64,000 bases of DNA from F22 sp963678855 (lineage in GTDB: Bacteria > Bacteroidota > Bacteroidia > Bacteroidales > Bacteroidaceae). A program made the position numbers and the translations under genes. Of the stretch, positions 1 to 8,615 are shown one piece after another; the first letter of the stretch is position 1, and the number at the start of each line of letters is the position of its first letter. The notes beneath the pieces were generated by a model. That model saw only the letters and a program-made list of their open reading frames with translations, was not told the DNA's origin and made no database searches. Where the stretch lies: the NCBI GenBank assembly GCA_963678855.1, contig OY787448.1:1302001-1366000 (forward strand), in the 5' to 3' direction.

Positions 1-1
1 T

Positions 2-2446
2 GGTGGTAACGACCCACTTGTTATCATTGATGGTGTATTTGGTGATCTTGCTATGCTAAACGCTATCGCTCCATCGGACATCGAGACATTTACTATCTTG
101 AAAGATGCGTCTGAAACAGCTCAGTATGGTTCACGTGGTGCATCGGGTGTTATCGTAGTAACTACTCAAAAAGGAAAGAATGGTGTAAGTTCTATCTCAT
201 ACGATGGTACGTTCGGTATCGAAACTGTATATGACAACCTAGATATGCTTAGTGCAAAAGATTTCCGCGCTATGAAAACTCAAGGTTATCCTAACTTACT
301 AGATTTTGACCCTAATGCCAACACAGACTTTATCGAAGAAATGCAACGCACTGGTTTTACACAAAACCACCGTTTGTCTTTCTCTAATGGTAACGCAACT
401 GGTAACTACCGTGCTTCTATCGGTATGATTGACCAAAAGGGTATCATCGAAAATAACAGCATGCGCAACTTCACAGCTAAGTTGGATGCGATGCAATATA
501 AGTTTGACAACAAGTTGAAACTTGAATTCGGTATGTTTGGTTCCCTTAAGAAGAGCAAGTACGTAAACGACTACGAAAAGACTTTCTATTCTGCTGCTTC
601 TTACAACCCTACATTCCCTACTCACCGCAACCCAACTACAGGTTTATGGGATGAGAACCCAAATGCCAACGAGGTACAAAACCCACTTGGTCGCTTGGAT
701 ATCGATGACAAAGCAGATGAATCATACATCAATGTACACGGTAAGGCCACTTACACAATCATCGAAGGTTTGAAATTTGCGGTCTTCGGTTCTTACACAT
801 ACAACGTAAGAGAAAACATGTCTTATATCCCATTTGACATCAAGGCAGGTCAAGGTAATCAAGGTGAGGCAAACCATTATGACAACAAGTCTCGTGCTAT
901 GATGGCCAATGCGATGTTAACATACACGAAAGACTTTGGCAAACACCATATCGATGCCCTAGGTCTTGCTGAAATCCAAAAGTATGACTATACTGGCTTC
1001 AACGCACGTTCTCAAGGCTTTACAACAAATGCCTTTAAGTACTACAACCTAGGTGCAGGCGGTACAGTAAAATACGGTAGTGTAGGTTCTTACGCTAACG
1101 ACAACAAGCTAGCTTCTTTCATGGGCCGTTTCAACTATGTGTACAACGATCGTTATATAGCCACAGTAAACCTTCGTACAGATGGTTCTTCAAAGTTCGG
1201 TAAAAACAACCGTTGGGCATTCTTCCCATCGGCTTCATTGGCTTGGAACATGACTCAAGAAGACTTCTTGAAAGATGTAAACTGGCTAGATAAATTGAAA
1301 GTTCGCGCAGGTTATGGTCTTGCTGGTAACCAAGATGCTATTAGCTCATATACTTCCATGGCTCTTATGGCTCCATCTGGTGTCACATCAGTAGATGGTA
1401 TCTCTACAGTAACTATGGCTCAACAACGTAATGCCAACCCAGACTTAAAATGGGAAGTAAAAACTACATTCGATGTGGGTGTTGATGCTGCTTTCTTGGA
1501 CAATCGCATCACACTTGGCGCTGATTGGTACTACTCAGAAACAAACGACTTGTTGTACAACTACAGCGTGCCAGTACCTCCATTTACGTACAACACATTG
1601 CTAGCCAACCTTGGTTCGATGAGCAATACTGGTGTGGAAGTAACAATCGGCTTCACTCCATTGAAGACAAAAGACATGGAGTTGAACATCAACGTGAATG
1701 CTGCTTGGCAAAAGAACAAACTAAAGTCTTTGAACGGTACATATAACGGCGAAGCGCTTACAACTACTCAGTACATGGTACTTGGTGGCGTAGGTGGTGC
1801 TGGCTCTATCGGTGGTAAGAACGACGTACTTTACCAAATGGTAGGCGAGCCTGTAGGTGTATTCTACTTGCCAAAATCTAATGGCTTAGTAGACAACGGA
1901 TTTGGCGAATATAGCTACGATATTCAAGACGTCAACAAAGATGGTGAAGTAAACATTGCTGATGGTGAAGACCGCTACGTAGCTGGTCAAGCTATGCCTA
2001 AGGTACTTGCAGGTGCAAACGTATCTTTCCGCTACAAAGATTTCGATATTGCAGTTCAAATGAATGGTGCTTTCGGTCACAAGATATACAACGGTACTTC
2101 TCGTTCTTACATGAACATGGAGCAATTCCCTACATACAATGTACTTGCAGGTGCTCCAAAACGTAACATCCACGACTCTACAGTAACAGATTACTGGTTG
2201 GAAGATGGTGACTACCTACATATTGACTACGTGACTCTAGGTTGGAATGTTCCAACAGACAATTTGGGATATATCAACAACCTACGTTTGACATTCTCAG
2301 TGAATAACCTAGCGACTATCACAGACTACTCAGGTCTTTCTCCAATGATCAACAGCACAACAGTTGGTAGTGATCTTGGTATTGACGATAGACGTTTCTA
2401 CCCACTTTCAAGAACATACTCTCTTGGTCTAAGTGTTAACTTCTAA
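2..2446 (+). CDS. SusC/RagA-type TonB-dependent outer-membrane transporter, 5' truncated by window edge
   Basis: This is the C-terminal part of a SusC-family TonB-linked outer-membrane porin, which imports oligosaccharides caught at the cell surface. The frame is open from base 2, upstream of the first ATG (53): the residues there read NDPLVIIDGV, the plug-domain segment that precedes the ILKDAS...YGSRGASGVI motif seen next. So the gene starts before the window and the ATG at 53 is internal. The rest is beta-barrel with aromatic-rich strands and ends in SLGLSVNF, a typical terminal Phe signal for barrel insertion. It lies 12 bases before susD in the usual susC-susD order. The family is certain. 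The substrate is inferred to be an alpha-glucan only from the GH13 enzyme downstream. Confidence 0.95.
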   Translation, partial: GGNDPLVIIDGVFGDLAMLNAIAPSDIETFTILKDASETAQYGSRGASGVIVVTTQKGKNGVSSISYDGTFGIETVYDNLDMLSAKDFRAMKTQGYPNLLDFDPNANTDFIEEMQRTGFTQNHRLSFSNGNATGNYRASIGMIDQKGIIENNSMRNFTAKLDAMQYKFDNKLKLEFGMFGSLKKSKYVNDYEKTFYSAASYNPTFPTHRNPTTGLWDENPNANEVQNPLGRLDIDDKADESYINVHGKATYTIIEGLKFAVFGSYTYNVRENMSYIPFDIKAGQGNQGEANHYDNKSRAMMANAMLTYTKDFGKHHIDALGLAEIQKYDYTGFNARSQGFTTNAFKYYNLGAGGTVKYGSVGSYANDNKLASFMGRFNYVYNDRYIATVNLRTDGSSKFGKNNRWAFFPSASLAWNMTQEDFLKDVNWLDKLKVRAGYGLAGNQDAISSYTSMALMAPSGVTSVDGISTVTMAQQRNANPDLKWEVKTTFDVGVDAAFLDNRITLGADWYYSETNDLLYNYSVPVPPFTYNTLLANLGSMSNTGVEVTIGFTPLKTKDMELNINVNAAWQKNKLKSLNGTYNGEALTTTQYMVLGGVGGAGSIGGKNDVLYQMVGEPVGVFYLPKSNGLVDNGFGEYSYDIQDVNKDGEVNIADGEDRYVAGQAMPKVLAGANVSFRYKDFDIAVQMNGAFGHKIYNGTSRSYMNMEQFPTYNVLAGAPKRNIHDSTVTDYWLEDGDYLHIDYVTLGWNVPTDNLGYINNLRLTFSVNNLATITDYSGLSPMINSTTVGSDLGIDDRRFYPLSRTYSLGLSVNF

Positions 2447-2458
2447 TCCATTAAAACA

Positions 2459-4078
2459 ATGAAAAAAGGACTATTATATAGCGGACTATTTGTAGCCGCA
2501 CTGAGCTTAAACTCGTGTGATTCTTTCCTTGAAGAAGATCCAAAAGATCAGATTACTGAGCAAACAGCCTACCAAAGTTCTACCTTGATTTATCTAAACA
2601 CAGTCGCTTCTCTATACAGCGAAATGGGTAATATCCAAGGTAATGACCGCCAAATCTATGACTTGAATACTTTCAGTACAGACGATTCAGTACTGCCTAC
2701 TCGTGGTGGTGACTGGTATGATGGCGGACTATGGCAAGATCTATTCAAGCACAACTGGAATGTAGACAACAGCATCGTCAAAAATGCTTGGGATACATAC
2801 TACCGTGTGATTGCTAAGTGTAACCAATCTATCGATAAGTTGAAAGAGCTTAAGGAAGCAGATCCAAGCAACACAGCTATCGATCCGTATCTTGCAGAAG
2901 TACGTGCACTTCGTGGTATCTATTACTTCTACGCACTAGATATGTTTGGTCAAATTCCAATCGTAGAAAGCGCTAAGCAAAAGATTGCCGATGTAGAACA
3001 AAGTACACGTAGTGAAGTATTCAATTTCGTATTGACTGAAATGCAAGAAGCTGCACCACTATTGTCTCCTAACAAGTCAAACCAATCAGGTGAATACTAT
3101 GGCCGTGTCACTCAAGGTGTCGCTTATTTCTACTTGATGAAATTGTGTCTAAATGCTGATATTTATACAGATAACAACACCAATGATGGTACTCACCCAG
3201 ACGCAATAAATATCACAATCACTGTGGATGGTACATCTATGAATCCATATGAAGCTACTGTTGCTTACGGTGAAAAGATTGGTACATTGAACTACTCACT
3301 AGAGTCTAACTTCGCTAAGAACTTCGCAGTTGAAAATGAATCTTCTTCAGAAAACATCTTCACTGTAGCTATGGACCCTGTAAAATTCCCAGATAACCAA
3401 TTCCTATATGTAGTACGTTCTCGTCACTACGAGCATGCAAAAGCATATGGTCAAGGTGGATGGAACGGTGCAAGTGCGACTATCGAAGCATTGAATGCAT
3501 TTGGTTATGAAACTGCTAATGTAGACCCTCGTTTTGATATGACTTACTTTGCTGGCCAACCTCTAGGCCCTGACGGAACCCCTATCGTGATGGCTGATGG
3601 CGAAACACTAGAGTACTTCCCATCTGCAATCAAACTAGACCTATCTGGTGACCCACACGAAAAGTCTGCTGGTGCACGTATGAAGAAGTACGAATTTGAT
3701 ACTACAGCACAAAACGATGGTATGAAGCCTCACAATGATCCTGTTATTGCTCGCTACTCGGATGTTCTATTGATGATCTCTGAAGCAAAAGTACGTAATA
3801 GTCAAGATGGTAGTGCAGAACTAAATCAAGTACGCAGCCGTGTAGGTGCTTCTACTGATCTTCCAGCTACTTTGGATAACCTATACGCTGAGCGTATGCG
3901 AGAATTGGCATGGGAAGGATGGCGTCGTAATGACATGATTCGTTTCGGCACATTTACAGATGCACGCAACGACCGCCCACAACTATCAGGTGAAGCTAAT
4001 GGATTTACGGAAGTATTCTGTATTCCTCAAGCAGTACTAGACCTAAATACTAAACTAAACCAAAACCCTGGTTACTAA
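2459..4078 (+). CDS. SusD/RagB family surface glycan-binding lipoprotein
   Basis: 539-residue SusD homologue that caps the SusC channel and binds glycan outside the cell. The N-terminus is a lipoprotein signal ending in LSLNSC (lipid Cys20) followed by acidic residues (DSFLEEDP), which resembles a surface-export signal of Bacteroidota lipoproteins. The N-terminal TPR-like part contains AEVRALRGIYYFYALDMFG. The C-terminus carries the family signature YAERMRELAWEGWRRNDMIRFG split over residues around 490-510. It starts 12 bases after susC and is followed 10 bases later by the SusE-like gene, so the three are one transcript. Family call is secure; ligand is not visible. Confidence 0.96.
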   Translation: MKKGLLYSGLFVAALSLNSCDSFLEEDPKDQITEQTAYQSSTLIYLNTVASLYSEMGNIQGNDRQIYDLNTFSTDDSVLPTRGGDWYDGGLWQDLFKHNWNVDNSIVKNAWDTYYRVIAKCNQSIDKLKELKEADPSNTAIDPYLAEVRALRGIYYFYALDMFGQIPIVESAKQKIADVEQSTRSEVFNFVLTEMQEAAPLLSPNKSNQSGEYYGRVTQGVAYFYLMKLCLNADIYTDNNTNDGTHPDAINITITVDGTSMNPYEATVAYGEKIGTLNYSLESNFAKNFAVENESSSENIFTVAMDPVKFPDNQFLYVVRSRHYEHAKAYGQGGWNGASATIEALNAFGYETANVDPRFDMTYFAGQPLGPDGTPIVMADGETLEYFPSAIKLDLSGDPHEKSAGARMKKYEFDTTAQNDGMKPHNDPVIARYSDVLLMISEAKVRNSQDGSAELNQVRSRVGASTDLPATLDNLYAERMRELAWEGWRRNDMIRFGTFTDARNDRPQLSGEANGFTEVFCIPQAVLDLNTKLNQNPGY

Positions 4079-4088
4079 AATTAAGATC

Positions 4089-4916
4089 ATGAAAAAATAC
4101 ATATCAATTCTATTAGCCACACTATTTGTGGGATTTACTAGTGTATCTTGCGATGGAGATCCAGACAACTGGCGCGTTGTAGAAAACACACAAGCTGGTG
4201 TATACGTAGCTGGTGATGCCACAATCTATTCAGCTGTAGCTAGTGCAGCTCAATTTGGTGATGCTGGAATCGACCAAGGTGACGAAACAATCGCTGCAGA
4301 GTGGAACAGCGACCTATCAGCTATCTATACTTGGCTGAAAGCAAGCGGTACATTCACGATTACAGTCGTAGATGCAGAAGGCAACAGTACTGCATATGGT
4401 CCTGGTAGTGCAGTAGATCCAAGTGCAACATACAAAACATATGGTATGACAGCTGATGCGACTTTCTCAGTAGAGACTGATGGTATATACAAGTTGATTT
4501 ACAACAAGGTAGACCAACAAATTACAATCATCCCTGTACACCTTTGTCTTGTAGGTGATGCTACAGCAGCAGGTTGGAGTCCAGCAGATGGTGTCACTAA
4601 AACTCCAATGACTGCAACGCTTGATGAAGCTACATCAGTAGTGACATTTGCTATCAACGGTGCACCAATGGACGCTAAAAATATGAAGTTTGCTTATGCA
4701 GGCAACTGGGGATTTGAGTTCCCATACAACGGTGGCAATGCAAAAGTACACACTAACCTAGGTACACAGTCTAGTGGTGTGAATATCAACACTTCTAAGC
4801 AAGGTCTTAAAGCAGGTGGTGACAACTTCAAAGTGGAGAATCAAGGAAACTATGATGTCAAAGTGGAATTGAACCTACGCAACAAGCAATTTAGCGCATC
4901 AGCAACGATGAACTAA
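4089..4916 (+). CDS. SusE/SusF-like starch-binding outer-membrane lipoprotein
   Basis: 275-residue lipoprotein with signal peptide and lipid Cys21 (TSVSC). The body has two repeated beta-sandwich-like segments. Each holds a pattern like that of SusE/SusF carbohydrate-binding modules: a YVAGDAT-type segment near residue 40 and LVGDATAAGWS near residue 152, followed by a region rich in Trp, Tyr and Asn (FAYAGNWGFEFPYNGG). These surface proteins add glycan-binding sites to the SusCD complex and are not enzymes. Position directly after susD (10-base gap) and the LVGDAT...GW motif support SusE/F rather than an unrelated lipoprotein. It is shorter than classical SusE/F (about 390-490 residues). Confidence 0.82.
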   Translation: MKKYISILLATLFVGFTSVSCDGDPDNWRVVENTQAGVYVAGDATIYSAVASAAQFGDAGIDQGDETIAAEWNSDLSAIYTWLKASGTFTITVVDAEGNSTAYGPGSAVDPSATYKTYGMTADATFSVETDGIYKLIYNKVDQQITIIPVHLCLVGDATAAGWSPADGVTKTPMTATLDEATSVVTFAINGAPMDAKNMKFAYAGNWGFEFPYNGGNAKVHTNLGTQSSGVNINTSKQGLKAGGDNFKVENQGNYDVKVELNLRNKQFSASATMN

Positions 4917-4961
4917 AAGATATAAATTAGCGCAAAGTTAACGATTATATTGTGCATAACA

Positions 4962-4995
4962 GGGCAGGTAAATCTCGTGAGAGGGGTACCTGTCC
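4962..4995 (+). terminator. Hairpin after the sus operon, possible terminator
   Basis: A 9-bp stem (gggcaggta against tacctgtcc) encloses a second small stem (ctc gtga gag). It lies 46 bases after the SusE stop. No T-run follows, so it could equally be an RNA-stabilising or processing hairpin. Confidence 0.4.
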
Positions 4996-5064
4996 GTACT
5001 GCATAATAAACTAATGGGCGGACAATTCTTTCCATATCCGTATTCTAGAATAAAAAGTGGGTAA

Positions 5065-5280
5065 GCTTATTATGTATCGTAACTTTTTAGAACGTGCTTG
5101 CAACAAGCTAGGCGTACTAAAAGCTGTAGATGACCATACCCGATTTGGCTAGTTTATCGAGATTAGGAGCCTTGAACTGTTTTGCCGCCCTGAAAACCAA
5201 AGTCGTCATACCCTGCGTCTTTCGCAAGGATAACTACGATATTTGGCCGAGTGTGCTTGTCTTTAGACGTTTTTCCTACA
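5065..5280 (-). pseudogene. Remnant of a type I (formylglycine-dependent) sulfatase, N-terminal part only
   Basis: The otherwise gene-free 608-base gap between the SusE-like gene and the amylase encodes, on the minus strand, broken pieces of a sulfatase N-terminus. From about 5280 one frame reads PNIVVILAKDAGYDDFGF (5247 downward). After a frameshift near 5185-5180 a second frame reads APNLDKLAKSGM and then hits stops. A third piece reads STPSLLQARSKKLRY, roughly where the C/S-x-P-S-R catalytic motif should be. The family norm is PN(I/V)hhhhADDhG...G...TPNLDKLAxxG, so the metal-binding DD is already KD here. No Cys or Ser of the activation motif is preserved and the rest of the gene (about 400 residues) is absent. 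Seen directly by translation; the family assignment rests on motif recognition. Confidence 0.75.
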
Positions 5281-5524
5281 TATTCTTATTTCTTAGCTGA
5301 ATATATTTGCAGTGTTATACTAGGTGTAAAGTTGCATGTTTATAGTTGTCCCTATCGGGAGTTATCAGTTTATTTTTTGGGGGGACAAAACATGAGTATG
5401 TCAGGTATTTGAAAACGTTTGCTCTACATATATATGGGAATGCATCTGAAACAGTTTCTCATATCATAAAAAAGTAAGATATTGCATATTAGAAATTGTA
5501 CACAACCTCAAACGACTATTATTT

Positions 5525-8371
5525 ATGAAGCGAATAGCCTACTCGTTAGCCGTCCTTTGTACGTGCAGCCTACTATTTGTAGCCTGCCAAGAAAAGAAAA
5601 AAGAAGTATCAACGACAGGTACTGCATTCAATGAACCTCCAAGTTGGGCCAAAGACCAAATTTGGTACCAAATCTTTGTAGAAAGTTTCCGTAATGGAGA
5701 CGCTTCTAACGACCCTACTCCTGTAGACTTAGTGGGTGCTCATCCTGGATTTGTGCCAGAAGGATGGCACGTAACTCCTTGGGGACACGACTGGTATAAA
5801 GCAGAAGATTATGCCAAGCATGTAATTGGTAAAGTAGACCCTAGCGGTTGGGAGATGAAGAACTTCGGTTCTTGGTCACAAATCCGTCGCTATGGGGGTG
5901 ACTTGCAAGGGGTGATGGATAAAATCGCTTATCTAGATTCTCTAGGTATCACTGCCATCTACTTCAATCCTTTGAACGATGCGCCATCAAACCATAAGTA
6001 CGATGCAGCCAATTATCGTCATATCGACCGCAACTTCGGTCCTAACCCAGCTGCCGACCGTGCTACGATGTCAGCAGAAACTCCACAAGACCCTTCGACT
6101 TGGAAATTTACTGAAGCAGATAAGCTTTTCCTTGAAGTCATCAAGGAATGTCACAAACGTGATATCAAAGTCGTGATGGACTATTCTTGGAATCATACAG
6201 GCTGTCAGTTCTGGGCTTGGAAAGATCTTGTCAAGAATCAATCCAAGTCTGAGTTTAAAGACTGGTATCGCATCGAAACATTCGATGACCCTACGACAGA
6301 AGAAAATGAATTTACATATCACGGATGGGCTAATCTTAAGACACTACCTGAATTAGACAAGACTGTCCATGTAGATCAAACAAAACGTGTGCAGTATTAC
6401 GAAGGTGACTATGCCTCTCAAGCAGCCAAAAACCATATCTTTGCTGTGACTCGTAAATGGCTTGACCCTAATGGCGATGGTGACACATCTGATGGTGTAG
6501 ACGGTTACCGCATGGACGTTGCAGTAGAAATCCCATTTGGCTTCTGGAGAGATTTCCGTAAAGTCGTACGTGGTGTTAATCCTGATGCGTACCTAGTAGC
6601 CGAGTGCTGGTGGGAGAAATATCCTGATGGTCTGATTGACCCAGCTCCATTCCTACAAGGCGATATGTTTGATGCTGTGATGAACTACCGCACATACCGT
6701 GCAGAACGTGGTTTCTTTGCGCAAACTCCTGACCAACCAAATGCGGAAGCTTTTGTGGATAGCTTGAACAGTTTCTTGAATGGATTCTCGCTTGCTAATA
6801 GCTACGCCATGATGAATGTCAATGGCACACACGATACTCCTCGCTTGTTGACATCGCTAGATAATAACGATCGCAAGTACAAGGTAGAATGTGAGTGGAC
6901 TCCTTTGAACAACTACAAAGTGGGTAAACCATCTGAAAGAGCTCATATAGATGCTCGTCTACTATTGGCTATGCAGTTTACATACATCGGTGCACCACAT
7001 ATTTGGATGGGTGACGAAATGGGCATGTGGGGAGCCGATATGGCCTCATCACGTAAGCCTCTACTTTGGGAAGATTATACATTCGAACCAGAGACAGTGC
7101 TGGATGCAAAACATACTATGGAGCCTGTAACTCCTGTATTGAATCACAAAGTATTTGATTATTACAAGAAGCTGACTACTATCCGCAAGCAGCACCCTGT
7201 ACTGCGCAGTGGTAAGATTAAGTATCTCCTAGCTGACGATGAGCGCAAAGTAGTGGCATATAGCCGTTACGGTGTAGCCGAAAAAGTAGTTACTCCTAGT
7301 GAACTGAAGTTATTGACAGCTCAAGATGCACGTAAAGACGAGGTGATTGCTGCCTTCAACAAAGGCGATAAGGAGCAAACAATCACTCTTCCTACACGCA
7401 GCTCTGGCTACTACCAAGACTTGCTACAACAAGGATTTACAATCAATCGTTTGAACGAAACATCTCTAGAAGTTGCCCTTCCAGCACAATCGGTAGTCCT
7501 TCTATCTGTCAACTCTACGCATGTGGTGGCTAAAGGTCAACTAGATATCTACCGTGCTTTCCCAAGCAAACTGGTCACTCCGCGTGATTTGTTTGTGTGG
7601 ATGCCAGAACAATATGACCCAAACAAGCGTTACCCTGTTGTGTATATGCACGACGGTCAAATGCTTTGGGATGCCCAAGCTACTTGGAACAAGCAAGAGT
7701 GGATGATAGATGAGGAGATGCAACGCTTTATTGATGAAGGTAAAGTGCCTGCTTGTATCGTAGTCGGTACATCGGCAGTTGCTGGCGACCGTTTCTTCGA
7801 TTACTATCCTCAAAAGACAAATGACTACTTGCTCCCTGCAGATTCTGTAGCATTAAATAAAGTAAGCAAGCAAAAGTTCTCTGCTGATAACTATCTTAAG
7901 TTCTTGGTTGAAGAAATTAAGCCATTTGTAGATAGTCACTATGCGACTAAAGTGGATGCTGAAAATACGACAGTCATGGGCTCTAGTATGGGTGGATTGA
8001 TTTCTTTGTATGCTATCTGTGAATATCCAGAAGTATTCTCTAGAGCTGCATGTATGTCTACACATACAGTCATGATAACTCCAGCACTATGCGACCTTAA
8101 CGACTCGCCTAGATTTGCAGCTGCTTTCAGAAAATATCTTACTGAGCATCTACCTAAAGCCGATGGTACACACCGTATCTATTTGGATAGAGGGGATCAA
8201 ACTTTGGATGCTGAATATCCAGACTATCAAGATGCTTTGGATAAACTAATGGTAGATAATGGTTGGAAAGCGCCATTCTTTAAGACTAAAGTTTTCCCTG
8301 GCCATGCACATATGGAGGCTGACTGGTGTAAGCGCTTAGAAGAGCCATTCACATTCCTATTATCGAAATAA
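5525..8371 (+). CDS. Fusion lipoprotein: GH13 alpha-amylase/cyclomaltodextrinase domain plus C-terminal esterase domain
   Basis: 948 residues. The signal peptide has lipid Cys21 (LLFVAC), so the protein is membrane-anchored. Residues about 40-560 form a GH13 TIM barrel that begins WYQIFVESFRNGD. The catalytic set is visible: nucleophile D331 in GYRMDVA, acid/base E360 in AECWWE, and transition-state stabiliser D437 in NGTHDTPR. A beta-sandwich-like stretch follows (about 570-660). Residues about 680-948 form an alpha/beta-hydrolase of the enterochelin-esterase/CE1 type: VWMPEQYDP, YMHDGQMLWD, nucleophile S821 in GSSMGG, and a late His in FPGHAHMEADW. It sits just after the sus genes, so it probably hydrolyses alpha-1,4-glucan for that locus. 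The esterase half could remove acyl decorations, but its substrate is unknown. Confidence 0.93.
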   Translation: MKRIAYSLAVLCTCSLLFVACQEKKKEVSTTGTAFNEPPSWAKDQIWYQIFVESFRNGDASNDPTPVDLVGAHPGFVPEGWHVTPWGHDWYKAEDYAKHVIGKVDPSGWEMKNFGSWSQIRRYGGDLQGVMDKIAYLDSLGITAIYFNPLNDAPSNHKYDAANYRHIDRNFGPNPAADRATMSAETPQDPSTWKFTEADKLFLEVIKECHKRDIKVVMDYSWNHTGCQFWAWKDLVKNQSKSEFKDWYRIETFDDPTTEENEFTYHGWANLKTLPELDKTVHVDQTKRVQYYEGDYASQAAKNHIFAVTRKWLDPNGDGDTSDGVDGYRMDVAVEIPFGFWRDFRKVVRGVNPDAYLVAECWWEKYPDGLIDPAPFLQGDMFDAVMNYRTYRAERGFFAQTPDQPNAEAFVDSLNSFLNGFSLANSYAMMNVNGTHDTPRLLTSLDNNDRKYKVECEWTPLNNYKVGKPSERAHIDARLLLAMQFTYIGAPHIWMGDEMGMWGADMASSRKPLLWEDYTFEPETVLDAKHTMEPVTPVLNHKVFDYYKKLTTIRKQHPVLRSGKIKYLLADDERKVVAYSRYGVAEKVVTPSELKLLTAQDARKDEVIAAFNKGDKEQTITLPTRSSGYYQDLLQQGFTINRLNETSLEVALPAQSVVLLSVNSTHVVAKGQLDIYRAFPSKLVTPRDLFVWMPEQYDPNKRYPVVYMHDGQMLWDAQATWNKQEWMIDEEMQRFIDEGKVPACIVVGTSAVAGDRFFDYYPQKTNDYLLPADSVALNKVSKQKFSADNYLKFLVEEIKPFVDSHYATKVDAENTTVMGSSMGGLISLYAICEYPEVFSRAACMSTHTVMITPALCDLNDSPRFAAAFRKYLTEHLPKADGTHRIYLDRGDQTLDAEYPDYQDALDKLMVDNGWKAPFFKTKVFPGHAHMEADWCKRLEEPFTFLLSK

Positions 8372-8393
8372 TCCTTCATAATAAACATTGAAT

Positions 8394-8431
8394 TAAGGGC
8401 ATGCTAGTAGTTACTAGCATGCCCCTTTCTA
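8394..8431 (+). terminator. Rho-independent terminator of the amylase gene
   Basis: About 15-bp hairpin (aagggcatgctagta against tactagcatgcccctt, 2-base loop, one bulge) ending in ttt, 23 bases after the amylase stop. Confidence 0.7.
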
Positions 8432-8466
8432 ATTCTCTCTCTGACAGTTCTCAAAGTATTGAAAAC

Positions 8467-8561
8467 AATCTCGTACACACGTGTACTAAGTTCTCGTCTA
8501 CATGTGTACGAGGTCTTCGTCTACACGTGTACGAGGTTCTCGTTTACATGTGTACGAGATT
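8467..8561. repeat. Array of four tandem 23-bp palindromic units (locus 1)
   Basis: Four units start at exactly 8470, 8493, 8516 and 8539, each 23 bp. The core is ctcgtctacatgtgtacgag with small changes, and each core is itself a near-palindrome centred on acacgtgt or acatgtgt. The whole array is bounded by a perfect 12-bp inverted repeat (aatctcgtacac at 8467-8478 against gtgtacgagatt at 8550-8561). It lies between convergent genes, downstream of the amylase terminator. No spacer separates units, so it is not a CRISPR. Confidence 0.9.
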
Positions 8562-8615
8562 ACTTTCAATTCATTCTGTCACTATTTGAGATAAGACAAG
8601 ACGGTGGTTAGTCAA

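Noticed and set aside
8467..8561. CRISPR array
   Set aside because: Units abut without spacers, only four copies, no cas genes nearby.
8401..8589. 62-residue plus-strand frame across the amylase terminator and the 23-bp array
   Set aside because: It is made of the terminator hairpin and repeat units, has no gene-like composition, and starts inside the terminator stem.
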